From contig QXCR01000201.1 in NCBI GenBank assembly GCA_004380135.1, positions 1-43,136 on the forward strand: a DNA stretch of 43,136 nt. Direction: 5' to 3'. The position numbers were made by a program, and so were the translations under genes. Positions 33,241 to 43,136 of this stretch are shown one piece after another (position 1 is the first letter of the stretch; every line of letters starts with the position of its first letter). The notes under the pieces were generated by a model, which was not told where the DNA came from, did no database searches, and saw only the letters and a list, made by a program, of their open reading frames with translations. Source of the DNA: Stemphylium vesicarium (taxonomy: Eukaryota > Ascomycota > Dothideomycetes > Pleosporales > Pleosporaceae).

Positions 33241-33481
33241 AGTAAAAGAAGTAATAGAAAAGATTATAAGAAACTTATTTATAGCGCACTTAAGGCGTAT
33301 ACCTACTATATAGGACTTAGAGTATCTACGCATATAGAAAAAGATAAAAAATAAACCCCTCTTAATTACTACTATCCTCGCCTTCGTTCTTATCTACCCG
33401 CTCCTTACTACTTAGAGGCGGGAGGGACTCATTATCGTCGTTATTATTATTATTATTATTATTATAATTATTATTATTATT
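33241..33481. repeat. Gypsy 3 3' region ending in a (TTA)n microsatellite
   Basis: After the chromodomain the sequence is AT-rich, with a GC patch CCTCGCCTTCGTTC, and then TTATTATTA-type repeats from about 33436 to 33481. Gypsy 4 inserted at the end of the microsatellite, and the repeat resumes (TTATTAT) at 40008. Confidence 0.8.
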
Positions 33482-33728
33482 TGTAAGGGGCTACGCTCGG
33501 AGAGCTATCGCACAGGTATACTAAGATTGTATTCGATAGAGAAAGGAACTAAGGATAGCTACACTCTAAAGGTCATTTAGGGGCGGCGGCTTAGAATATT
33601 GTTTTACTAGCGCGCTAGTATAGAATTTGGGTATCTAGCGGCTCACCTAGATTCTATAAATAGTGCGCCCTACGCACGTGACTAAGATCCTATTAAGGAA
33701 TAAGCTAATTAGGCTTTAGCCTATTATA
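33482..33728 (-). repeat. Gypsy 4 3' LTR (247 bp)
   Basis: The plus strand runs TGTAAGGGGCTACGCTCGG to GCCTATTATA (RIP form of GCCCATTACA). Same length as 39761-40007. Confidence 0.93.
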
Positions 33729-33752
33729 ATACCCCTCTCCTCCCCTCTACTT
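33729..33752 (-). other. Gypsy 4 polypurine tract
   Basis: On minus, AGAGGGGAGGAGAGGGG lies next to the 3' LTR. It confirms the minus-sense orientation. Confidence 0.85.
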
Positions 33753-33829
33753 AAAGGTAGAATCTACTAAAAATACTCTAGTAGGCGTCCCTTACTATCC
33801 TAAAGGCTCTTTATATAAGTTAACTACTA

Positions 33830-36800
33830 TTCTAGCGCTTCTATCTTCTCTAGTAGTTCTACTAGTTTAAGGGACGTTTAGTGGTACTCTTTCTACTTAA
33901 TATTATAATATAGCTTCTATCCACGCCCCTAGCGCTTAAGCTACTTAGCGATAATATCCTCTACGACATACTCCTCCTCCCTATTTACTTATAGCGGTAG
34001 TAGCTAGTAGTTATCTTATACTTAACTTAGTAGCGGGTCTATGCTAGTAGGGCGAAGTTAGTTAACGTAGAAAATAGAGTAGTAACCTAGTAGGGTATCT
34101 AGTTTAACTAAATAACTATTAACTACCTTAATTATAGTATACTTAGCGCTTTTCTAATTAAGCTTATAAGACTTGCAGCTAGTACTATACTACTTATTAA
34201 GCCTTAGCTAGACCTTATTACTAACCTTGTACTTCCTAGCCTCCTTGCGGTGCTTATTCGCCTATTTCTCTTATTTAACCTAGGCTTTGGCTATGCTAGC
34301 TTGAACTAAGTCGAACACTTCTTAGAACTTAGCTATGATAGTCTTAGCCTTCTCGCGCTCTAAGCGCTCTTTAGCACTATACTTCTTACGATTAGCGCCT
34401 TAGGGTACTTCTAGCTATAGTAGGTCTACGTAGTAACCGTGTTATAGGAAGAATAGGGATACTCCTATTAACGTTGCGTCTCTTCTATTAATCGCTATCT
34501 AGGCTATAGGGTAAAGAGGTGCCTAATCGTCTTATACCTAGCTAGTGAACGCTTAGATATACGCTTCCCACACGCTATTCATTCGCTCTATTAACCTATC
34601 CGTCTGCGGGTAGAAAGCTATTAATAGTCGCTACTTAATCTTTAGAATCTTATAAAGGCGCTCCTATAATAAGCTTATAAACTAGCTATCTTAGTTAGAC
34701 GTAATCGCATTAAATAGCTAGTAGTAAGTAACTACGTGCCTAAGAAACGCTTAGACTACTATCTCTATTCTTATATTAGGTAGTAGAATAAAGATATATT
34801 CTTTTCTTAGATAGTTAGTTACTACTATAAGGTTCTTTATACCTTTATTAGTAAGTAGTTCTTTAATAAAGTCTATTAAGATTTCCTTCTAAAGGTAATT
34901 AGGGATAGATAGCAGCTTAAGTAGTCCCTAGACTCCTTCTTTCCAAGGCTTCGTCCTTCTATACACGTCGCAGTTCCGTACGTAACGTCTAATGCTTTCT
35001 ATTATGCCTGGCCAGAAGAAGTCACGAGCTAGCGTACAGTAGGTAATTTCTCTACCTAGGTAGCTAGCTAAGAGGGAACTATAGACTTTACTAATAATTT
35101 AGATACGCAGGTTCTCGCTATTTAGCACCTATCTTCTACCTTAGTATAATAATACTCTTTAGTTATCTATTAAGTACTCTAAGATTAAATACTTCACGCC
35201 TATACTTAGAGGGAACCTTTATTTCTAGTTAACTATAGCTTACTTAGCGTCTTTATACTACTAATTATTCTTTAGGGTCTCTAGCTATAACGTCTCTAAC
35301 TCGTTCCGCTAAGCTAGGCTTCTATCTACTGCGGCTAAGTCCGTTAACTTAGCTTATTCTGCAAGCGCCTCTCCTTCGTGCTCTGACTGCTCTACGCTGT
35401 CCCCGCCGGCAGTGTCCAGCTGCGCTGCGCCGTCGTTACCAACGGTGTCTAACAGTTCTTTAGTTAAACCAGGACGCACTCTAGTACGCCCTACACGTGT
35501 CCTTGCTAATAATACCTAGCTATCTACTAGGTCTTCCTCGTCCTCGCTAGCTTCCTCGTAGCATTAGGACGTAGATTTTAAGATCTATACTACGCGCTTC
35601 TAAAGACGCTTATCTTTAGCGCCTATAGGCATGTCTTATTCTCTTCTTAAGAGGGCGTTGGCTCTTATATTCTACTTACCTAGTTAATATAGTAATTCTA
35701 TATTATAGCGACTTAGTAGCGCGGCCTAGCGCACCTAACGTTCGCTTAAGAGCTTTAGCTTTATAAAGTACTTAAGGTTCTTATAATTAGTTATTACCTT
35801 AAAGCTCTTAACTAAACATAGTTTAGTATCCTACTCCTTAAGATAGTAGATAATAGCGAGTAGCTCCTTATTATAGATCTTATAGTTACACTCGTAGGCG
35901 TTATTCTTCCTAGAGAAGTATACGTAAGGACGTAGTACTCCCTCGTCGTTATATTGCGATAGTACTTCTCCCACTACGTAGCCTAACGAGTCGCATTCTA
36001 GCACTATATCGCGTTCTAGGTTAAAAGTAGCGAGGTTTAGCTCTATAAGGAAGATCTCCTTTAGCTTATTAAATGCTAATTATTCTTTAGGTCCCTAAGT
36101 AAAGCTTATATCTCTTATTAGTTAAGTAAGAGAGAAAGCTATTCTAGTAAAGTCTCTAATAAACCTTTAGTAGAAGTTTACGAAGCTAAGAAATAACTAA
36201 ACGCCTTTTACTATTCTAGAAGCCTCCTAGTTCTTAATAGCTTTAATCTTATTTAGATCTATATAAATACCCTTTCTAGCGTTAATAATAAAGCTAAGGT
36301 ACTTAGTAGACTTTACCTTAAACTCGCATTTCTTAATATCTACGTAGAGGCCTACCCCCTAAAGCTTACTAAGGACCTTTTAGACCTACTCTTAGTATTA
36401 GTATAGACTACTATCTATGTAGATTAGCACGTTATTAAGATATACTAAGTAGAACTTATTAAGGTGCTCTCTTAAGGTCTAGTTAATATACCGCTAGAAG
36501 GTGCTTAGGGAATTTACTATACTAAAAGAGGTTACTAACCACTTAAAAAGACTAAAACGCGTTTAGAAGGCTGTCTTCTATTTATCGCCTTTAGCTATAC
36601 GGATCTTATAGAAGGCTATAATCACGTCTAGCTTAGTAAACTATTTAGCCTTACTTAGGTTATTAAGCGTCTTCTAGATAAGTAGTAATAGGTACTTATC
36701 CTTCTTAGTTATCGCGTTTAACGCTTAGTAGTTAATATATAATTAGAGTCCTCCTCTAGGTTTCTTAGTAAATAAGACTAGCGCTAAAGCTAGCGAGCTA

Positions 36801-37640
36801 CTTACGCGTATAAATCTCTTCTTAAGTAGGGAGGTAAGCTCCTTTCGGAGCACTAAAAGCTTACCTCTTGACATACTATATAGCGGGCCCCATGGCGGCT
36901 GTGGCTGCTAACCGTCCTTCAACTCGAACTTAATTCGATAGTCTACTCTAGGTCCTCTATATAGGGGAAGCTTCGCTGCTTCTTTTAGATTAAAGAGCTT
37001 ATAGTAGCTCTAATAGTGCTCTAGTAGTAATAATCTTATATCTACTACCTTCTTTAGCGCTAGCGCCTTATTAATGTCTATAATAGAGGCAGCGAATACG
37101 CGTACTCCCGTCTCTGGGTCCTTAGATCTCTTTAGGAGACCCGCAAACGTAGCTGCGCTTACCTAGCGGGCGACGTTCTGGCTTATAAAGCTCTCGTCGC
37201 ACCTTACTTAAATACCCTTTAAGTGTATAAATAAGCTCCTTTTTACTAGAGCGATTATAACGTTCTAGTAGTCTATCTACCTCTTTTCTAGAACGACGTC
37301 CTTATCTATATTATTAATAATATATATATAGGTAACCTCTTAGTAGCCATATATATTAAACTTAAAATAAGAAACTTCCTTAATCTTAGATAGCTTCCTA
37401 TTAATCCCCTTAATTATCTAAGAAGTAATTAAAAAGCGCTTAAAATAGCTTTAGTAAGTAAACTTACGACTAATTAGCGCGTAGTATAAATACCTACTAT
37501 CTATTAACGCGGTAGCGTTATAAACGGAGTTTACAATTAGGTTAGCTATAAGAGGCGGGGTATTTATATATTAGTATTAAAACTAGTTCTATTTACTACT
37601 TATCTGCTAATCTATCTTTAAAGGCTCTAAGTCGAGACTT
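33830..37640 (-). pseudogene. Gypsy 4 pol: protease, RT, RNase H, integrase, chromodomain, RIP-dead
   Basis: RT on minus reads FTKLDVIIAFYKIRI at about 36600-36645 (family motif FTKLDVIAAFHKIRI). The integrase FYPQTDR-IERMN motif lies near 34570-34615. The C-terminal chromodomain at about 33830-33990 reads EEEYVVEDIIAK, KLYYNIK, KEYH, LVELLEEIEALE. A less mutated linker near 35340-35480 is acidic and Thr/Ser-rich. Stops are TAA/TAG. Exact protease and RNase H limits were not resolved. Confidence 0.83.
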
Positions 37641-38901
37641 TAACTTAGAGCTACTCTTTTCCTAAGTTCTCTAAGTCGCTGCTATCTGATGCTTTCGCGT
37701 GGCACTTACAAGCAGGCGAGGGTTCACGCTGAGCTGCCCTGCTCGCCTTGGTGCTCTTTGGCTTGGCACTCTTCTCGCAGTTCCTCGCCATGTGTCCTTT
37801 CTTGCCGCAGGAGTAGCACTTAATCTAATCACTATTTAGTCTCCATTCCTTCGCACTTGCTTTGTTAGCCTTTGTAGGTTCCTAATCTATATTCTCTGGC
37901 GGTGAGGGCGTACGAGCGCGGCCTTACTTATTCTAGCCGTAAGGCCTATAAGCGTACTAGGTTAATCCTTCTTACAACTTACTATAAAGGTTAATATAAT
38001 AGAGATTATTAAAGATCTTAATTACCTTATTAGTATACTCTTTAAAGCTAATATACTTTAGAGTCTATAGTATAAGCTATTAAAGTTCTATACTAAGGCT
38101 TTTACTAAATATCTCTTAGAGAATAGCGCTACTAAACTCCTAATCTAATTCTATACGTAACTAGTTAAACTTAGAGACGTAATTATAAACTAATTATTAG
38201 CCTTACTTTAGGTACTAAAGTTTATTTAGGGCTCGCTTCTATTAGTATATATTAAGAAACTAAGTATCTATATACTACTATATCTTCTCTACTAAATCTA
38301 GTTAATTCTCTAGTATTTAGAGTAAAAGGACTTAATTAGTCTTATCTCTAATTTAGCTAAGAACGTATTATTTCTTCGCATCTTTAGTAGGGAATAGGTA
38401 CTTATTATACTTAAGTTTTCCTTTATACTTATACTTCTAATCTAGGTAGTTAGCGCGGCTACTATTATATTACTCTAGATTAGAGAGCCTCTTCTTATTT
38501 AGTTTTTCTAATATAGTTAGCGTCGTTAAAGAATCTAAGTAACTCTTAGGCGTTAATAAACGTGTAGTTTACTATATTTCTTACTATTTAAGCGCTTCTA
38601 ACTAAGAGGTTATTAGAGCTATTATCTGCGTGAGCTAAGTTAAGGCTGCCATCATTACTACTGTCGCGTTCTAAGACGCCTTCGGTGAGCCCTTAGGTGA
38701 CTCCCTAGCCCCAGCTACGCTCTTCGTTCGCCTTGCGATTTCGTTAATCATCGGCGCTATCGCAGCTTCCTTCCATCCGTCGTTCTTAAGCATTTAGACA
38801 ATATCCCGTTATATTTTATTATTAAGTACTCTAGCAAGGTGCTTTGCTAACGCGTAGGCTAATAACTCGTTAGCATTAAGGTTAGGTAAGTTGTCCTCCA
38901 T
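37641..38901 (-). pseudogene. Gypsy 4 gag with intact zinc knuckle, RIP-dead elsewhere
   Basis: ATG at 38901-38899 opens MEDNLPNLNANELLAYALAK, followed by a well-kept WKEAAIAPMINEIARRTKS and SPKGSPKAS segment. The central capsid part is heavily mutated. The nucleocapsid knuckle CYSCGKKGHMARNC (37818-37777) keeps all four CX2CX4HX4C ligands and is followed by a basic tail KSAKPKSTKASRAA. The patch 37690-37900 escaped RIP, while flanking sequence has many stops. Gag packages element RNA; this copy cannot make full-length protein. Confidence 0.85.
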
Positions 38902-39760
38902 CTTCTAATCTTCTATTAGGAGGCTTGCTTCTTAGCTGTGTATATACCTACTTCTCTTCGCAAGACTTCTAATTAATATTCACTCGTCGATCGCTCTCGC
39001 ACTAGCAGCTAGCTACTCTAGAGCTACTAGTAGTGGCCTACTCCTCTATAGTAAGGACTAGTAGGGCTTCAGTGGCCTATCGCTATTATAGGGCTTCTAT
39101 AATTTACTCTTAGTAGTAAGTCCTTCTAAATAACCTTTAGTAGTTATTAGATAGTCGCGTCTCTTAGGAACCTAATATCCTTTTACGCTTATAATCTTCT
39201 ACTAGTAGTTGCGTTAGCTAGTGTCGCAGCTTATACCTTATTTAATAGAGAACTAATAGGACTTACGTAGTAGACGTAGATATAGCTATCTTCCTAGTAG
39301 TACTAACTAGCCTTTAGATAGCTTTTATATACTATAGTAGGCTAGACCTACCTCTTTAATCTTTAAAGAGATTATAGAATTTTCTTAACTACTACTACTT
39401 ACTACCTTATAGTATTTTTTATAACTAGTAAAACTTATTACTTAGTACTATTATAATATCGCGTAAGGATTTTTCTATAGTATTCTTAATATATAAAGAC
39501 ACACGTTCTACGCTAGCGTAATGCGAGGCTAGTAGCATAATTAACTAAGCGTCTTATAAGGCTATAGTCCTAGATAAGCGATCTTATAACAGCTTATACC
39601 TAGTTATTATCTAAAGGCCTTTTAGATAGTAGAGTAATACTAATTCTATATAGTAGATTAACCTACTCGCACGTAATAAAGAGGTAGTTAAGAAGCTTAA
39701 CGTATATTACGTTAATAGAGTCTTATAGTAAGGCTCTACTAATTAGAATTAAATATAAAA

Positions 39761-40007
39761 TATAAAGGGCTACGCTTAGAGAGCTATTATATAGGTATAC
39801 TAAGATTATATTTAATAGAGAAAGAAACTAAGAATAGCTATACTCTAAAGGTTATTTAGGGGCGGCGGCTTAGAATATCGTTTTACTAGCGCGCTAGTAT
39901 AGAATCTGGGTGTCTAGCGGCTCACCCAGATTCTGTGAACAGTGCGCCCTGCGCACGTGACCGAGATCCCATCGAGGAACAAGCTGATTGGGCTTCAGCC
40001 CATTACA
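39761..40007 (-). repeat. Gypsy 4 5' LTR (247 bp)
   Basis: The plus strand starts TATAAAGGGCTACG (RIP form) and ends TCAGCCCATTACA. The outer 120 bp or so (39885-40007) are unmutated. Confidence 0.93.
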
Positions 40008-40066
40008 TTATTATCTCCTATACTACCACCCTAGAGAAATATTAGTAAAAGAAAAATATTAAAAAA

Positions 40067-40762
40067 TTAATAAGCGCGTACTATCTTAGTAGTATAAGCT
40101 ACTAGCTATTTTAAAGTAGCTATAATTCTACGCTACTTAACTAGAATTAGACTTAAGTACTAAGGTAAAGTCGCTAGAACTTAAGTAGGAACCCTAAGAA
40201 GAGTCTTAGAATAGGCGGCGACGTAGTAGCGGTTCGCGAGCTCTAGATTAAATTAGTGCTAGTAACGCGTAAGCTTAACGCTAGTAGTAATCACACTAGC
40301 GTTAGTCTTAGGCTTTTTAGCGGCATTAATAGCAGCGTCGTACTAAGCGCGAAGCCGGTATAGGCGATTAAGGCGGCCGTTTATCTCAGTGGGCACCTAT
40401 TTAGATTAGCTAAGGCGCAGCGCTTGCGGAATACCTTAATTACTCACTAAAGTGCATCCACCCTAATTACTAGCAGAGTAATGCTCATAGCGGCGATGTT
40501 CTAACTTCTCGCATATCTTCTTCTGCTTAACAACGCTCTAAGCGTAGCGCGTGTAGGTCGCAACTAAAGCGACTTAATTAGCGCGCTTTTTAAGGTCGCT
40601 AAACGCGAATAGGCGAGTACTACGCAAGTGGGATTTCTTAATATACTTAGGATTTAGATAATAAACTATAGTAAAGAGTATAGCGTGCGCTAAAGATGCG
40701 TTAGAGGAGTATAATAGTGTTATTATAGTAGTGTTAAATAAGAGAGTAAGAATAAAAAGTTT
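40067..40762 (-). pseudogene. Possible antisense ORF in the Gypsy 3 3' region, RIP-degraded
   Basis: Between the chromodomain and the 3' LTR of Gypsy 3, minus reads a long frame whose stops are all TAA/TAG. It includes NPKYIKKSHLRSTRLFAFSD, VVKQKKICEKLEHRRYEHYS, EINGRLNRLYRLRA, YDAAINAAKKPKTNASVI and ANRYYVAAYSKTLLRVP. The frame looks coding, but RIP removes TGA in any frame, so the support is limited. It shows no zinc cluster like the antisense frames of Gypsy 1 and 5. Unrecognised product. Confidence 0.38.
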
Positions 40763-40914
40763 CTATTATAATAATATAATAAACGGTCACTATAATAAAA
40801 TTAGTAAATGACTATCTATACTTACTATAATAATAAAGTAGGCGACTTAAAGAAGTAAAGTAAATAATATTTAGTACTTATTATAATAACGTAAATAGCG
40901 TTCGTTACCTCTTA

Positions 40915-41120
40915 AATCCGCATTTACTACAACATCATCCCAAACAAACCGGGGACGCGCGCAATAGTGGTTGCAGCGGCAGCGCACCGCTGCGGCGCAC
41001 GTGCGACGCGCGATAGACGGACAGTATCTAGACACTCTTTTCCTATTTCTCCCCTTAAGGGTTTTTAGGTTTTTATTAAGGCTAGGACTATTAAGAACGC
41101 TAGTTTAGAGGAGGAGGCTC
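40915..41120. other. GC-rich patch and polypurine tract before the Gypsy 3 3' LTR
   Basis: 40935-41035 is GC- and CpG-rich (GGCAGCGCACCGCTGCGGCG) in the midst of RIP-shifted sequence. It holds the palindrome-like GCGCACCGCTGCGGCGCACGTGCG. 41107-41120 (AGAGGAGGAGGCTC) is the polypurine tract of Gypsy 3. Confidence 0.7.
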
Positions 41121-41352
41121 TATAATACTTAGGCTAAAGGCCTATAGTTAGGCGTATTTAGTCCTAATATATTTACTTCTTATACTCGCGCCTTAGCGAA
41201 GATATCTACTTTTAACCTACGCTTCGCGCAAAGGAAGAGAGGTAAGAATTATTCTCCTTACTACCCCCTACCTAGTGTAGTAATATAGAGCTATCCCCCA
41301 CTATTCTATTGCAGTGTGAAGCAAATACTATTGCCTATAACTGCCCCTTACA
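41121..41352 (+). repeat. Gypsy 3 3' LTR (232 bp)
   Basis: Starts TATAATACTTAGGC and ends TGCCCCTTACA. The last 80 bp or so keep C and G (GCAGTGTGAAGCAAATAC). Confidence 0.93.
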
Positions 41353-41470
41353 TAAGTATATTCTTTAATAATCGCCTTACTTTATTTAAATAACTTAATT
41401 ATAATATCTTTTTTTAAAAGAGCATCTATTATCTAGGTACTATAGAATTAGCTACGTGCGATTTAACGTA
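41353..41470 (-). pseudogene. Unrecognised RIP-degraded ORF, upstream half (split by Gypsy 3)
   Basis: On minus reads IIDALLKKDIIIKLF and SKAIIKEYT, then joins the frame at 22870 after removal of Gypsy 3 and one TAAGT copy. The start is not defined. Confidence 0.4.
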
Positions 41471-42841
41471 TTTACTTAGGGAGTCTATATCGCAAGGGGA
41501 TATTAGCAGGTAGGATCACACTAAGTTATATTATTATAGGGTAGGATCTAGGTATCGTTTATATATTATATACCTGCTTAGAAGTTCGTGCTTATTATGC
41601 TAAATCTAAAGCTATAGTACACTAAGTTACTAAAAGTAGAAGATAATGCTATAGTATATTATAAGTAGTCTCTATGAGTAATCTAATTCTAATAACTTAA
41701 GGTTCTTATTTCTAATTATAAGTAGCTAAGTAACCTAAGGTAGTTTCTATAAGAACTATATTCTAGGCCGTATATAATATATTAGAGCTTAGCAAATTAA
41801 GCTTTTCTACTATAATTAGCTATAACTAATATATACCTAGTTAGTTAAAAGACTTTACATAGGTCTTACCCGTCCGCTCACGTAGGATAAGTAGTAGTAG
41901 ATGTCTCAACAGTACGATGTGTGAGCATACATGTAGTAAGGACGGTGCTCGCCTCCATGTAGTAAGCTCTTTTGGGCCGATAAGCCAAAACAGACCCTAG
42001 TGACTCGTACGAGCGGACAATTCGAGAGCGTGTCAAATCGCGCTGCCAGATTACAGCACTGTAATTAATTAATTATAGTATAGTATAACTTTGTATCTAG
42101 CTTCTACTTCTACTAATTAGGCGGATCTAGTGTATAGCCTAGCGATTAACGCTTTCAGAACGCTCCTTCCGCAACGTAAAATTATCTAAATATAAACTAA
42201 TAGGAGTACGGAATCTGCACTAATAGCATTAATAGTTAGTAATATATTACTATGGCAACCCTTTATTACGCAAAGACTATAGTATTTATAAACCCCTCCT
42301 TATAGAATAGCCGCAGTAGGTAGTCATTCCTAATCCTCTTACCAAACGATCACGCCAGTCGACTAAGGTAGTAGAATTTCACAGCTAAGCTAGTTCCCTC
42401 TTCGCTAGCGCTATAATAAACTTCTAAGAGTACGCTAAGTTAATAAACTTATTAAATTTAGTAACCCTTATACTATCTTTAGTAAAAATTAGAATTAATA
42501 TATACTTATTCGTATATAGCCTAATTTTCGTGTATGCTATACTAGACGCGTATATAATACACGTATACGCCTTTATATTATATATCTCTTCTATAATAAT
42601 AACCTACTACTATATTAGTTATCTCACACTATACTTAGGCTAGACGCACTAATAGTAAAGTTTAAGTATAGGGGCATAATTATATTAAGATAGGCGTAGT
42701 ATTTATTATTACTCTTTATAGCCCAGCCTATAGAAAAGGGTAGCACTTAATACTTATAACTAGGCGATTAATAAGCTATAATAGCGTTAATATCTTAGGC
42801 GTTATAAGCGTCTATAACTATCTAAGCTATATTCTATTAAG
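41471..42841. other. RIP-affected sequence without recognisable genes; one short inverted-repeat unit
   Basis: Mostly AT-rich. A normal-composition block at about 41865-42060 is bracketed by GTCCGCTC (41872-41879) and GAGCGGAC (42011-42018) and contains CATGTAGTAAG twice; it may be a small non-autonomous element. Another patch at about 42335-42400 keeps C and G. I find no tRNA, rRNA or convincing coding frame. Confidence 0.4.
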
Positions 42842-43136
42842 TGTTACAGATAACAAGCAAAGGCCTCTCCCGAACGAAGGATGCGATGTTGGCAGCCAAC
42901 AGTCGCACGAAACGAAGGATAATGATCAGCGCGGGGCGCGCAGGTCACGTGATTGACATCACGCCAAGACCAACCATCAGGCGCTAGTATGTGATGGCAG
43001 CATCCAAGTGATGGCAGCCATCAGAGACATCAGGCAGGACAAGGATAATGTTGTGATGGCAGTGATGGCAATAGACTCAGCGATGAGGATATAAGGATGG
43101 AAAGGTTTCATTGTTTCTCTCGTTGTGGTCAACTCT
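42842..43136 (+). repeat. LTR start, little mutated, related to the Gypsy 5 LTR; runs off the window
   Basis: TGTTACAGATAACAAGCAAAGGCCTCTCC opens the LTR; it aligns with 14578 onwards, sharing AGGCCTCTCC, AGTCGCAC, GGCGCGC, CACGTGA-like and TTTCTCTCGTTGTGGTCAAC blocks. It keeps its C and G, so it is a young or RIP-escaped copy. It contains GTGATGGCAG several times between 42990 and 43070, absent from the older copy. The orientation is plus, as at 14578; whether it is a 5', 3' or solo LTR cannot be told. Confidence 0.75.

Larger units (their letters stand above)
33482..40007 (-). mobile_element. Ty3/Gypsy chromovirus (Gypsy 4), complete, RIP-degraded, nested in Gypsy 3
   Basis: Two 247-bp LTRs bound a 6.5-kb element with the duplication TTATT (33477-33481 and 40008-40012). 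Sense is minus: gag from 38901, zinc knuckle, protease, RT, RNase H, integrase, chromodomain near 33830-33990, polypurine tract, 3' LTR at 33482-33728. Dead, with unmutated patches in gag (37690-37900 and 38640-38800), near 35340-35480 and at the outer LTR edge. Confidence 0.94.
22871..41352 (+). mobile_element. Ty3/Gypsy chromovirus (Gypsy 3), RIP-degraded, interrupted by Copia copy 2 and Gypsy 4
   Basis: 232-bp LTRs (TATAACACTCAGG to CCTTACA) are flanked by the 5-bp duplication TAAGT (22866-22870 and 41353-41357). Subtracting the two nested elements and their duplications leaves about 6.6 kb. The order is gag (coiled coil, capsid, knuckle), RT split by Copia, RNase H, integrase, chromodomain, about 1.3 kb of 3' region, polypurine tract, LTR. 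All frames are dead, although unmutated patches survive at about 23230-23470, 30690-30900, 31600-31720 and 32640-32790. Confidence 0.94.

Overview
The window is from a filamentous ascomycete (Pezizomycotina; a Dothideomycete such as a Pleosporales member is my best guess, not provable here). The evidence is HET-domain genes with 58-66 bp spliceosomal introns, chromodomain Ty3/Gypsy and Ty1/Copia retrotransposons, a Fot1/Pogo DNA transposon, and massive C-to-T/G-to-A damage in every repeat. Coding frames in the repeats are full of TAA/TAG where Gln or Trp belongs, the mark of repeat-induced point mutation (RIP). Most of the window is an AT-rich, gene-poor nest of RIP-dead elements around two normal-composition islands.

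Layout. 1-1599 (-): a three-exon HET-domain gene running off the left edge, followed by a 68-bp minisatellite (1695-1998). 1999-14264: a Copia element (sense -) split by a complete chromodomain Gypsy (6081-12992, +, 5-bp duplication ATAGC). 14265-15044: the 3' end of another Gypsy. 15339-22009: an island bounded by inverted repeats of about 550 bp. It holds an intact 873-codon HET/NB-ARC/TPR (NLR-type) gene at 18448-21069 (-) and a dead Pogo transposon (15861-18192) that sits in the left repeat and itself carries a 200-bp solo LTR. 22871-41352: a third chromodomain Gypsy (+, duplication TAAGT), split by a Copia (25128-30477, +, duplication AGACG) and by a fourth Gypsy (33482-40007, -, duplication TTATT). 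Removing the inserts restores about 6.6 kb. 42842 to the end: the start of a little-mutated LTR related to the one at 14578.

The only genes likely to be functional are the two HET-type genes. Both belong to families of fungal non-self recognition (vegetative incompatibility) and programmed cell death. The NLR gene has nearly identical 42-residue repeats, as expected of a fast-evolving recognition domain.

The most unusual observation is an antisense reading frame at the 3' end of two different Gypsy elements (11906-12403 and 14265-14438, both -). After allowing for RIP Cys-to-Tyr changes, both show the same cysteine spacing, CX2CX6CX8CX2C, and the complete one continues X7C. This matches a GAL4-type Zn2Cys6 cluster and is followed by a charged coiled-coil. 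It looks like an accessory retrotransposon gene encoded tail-to-tail with pol.
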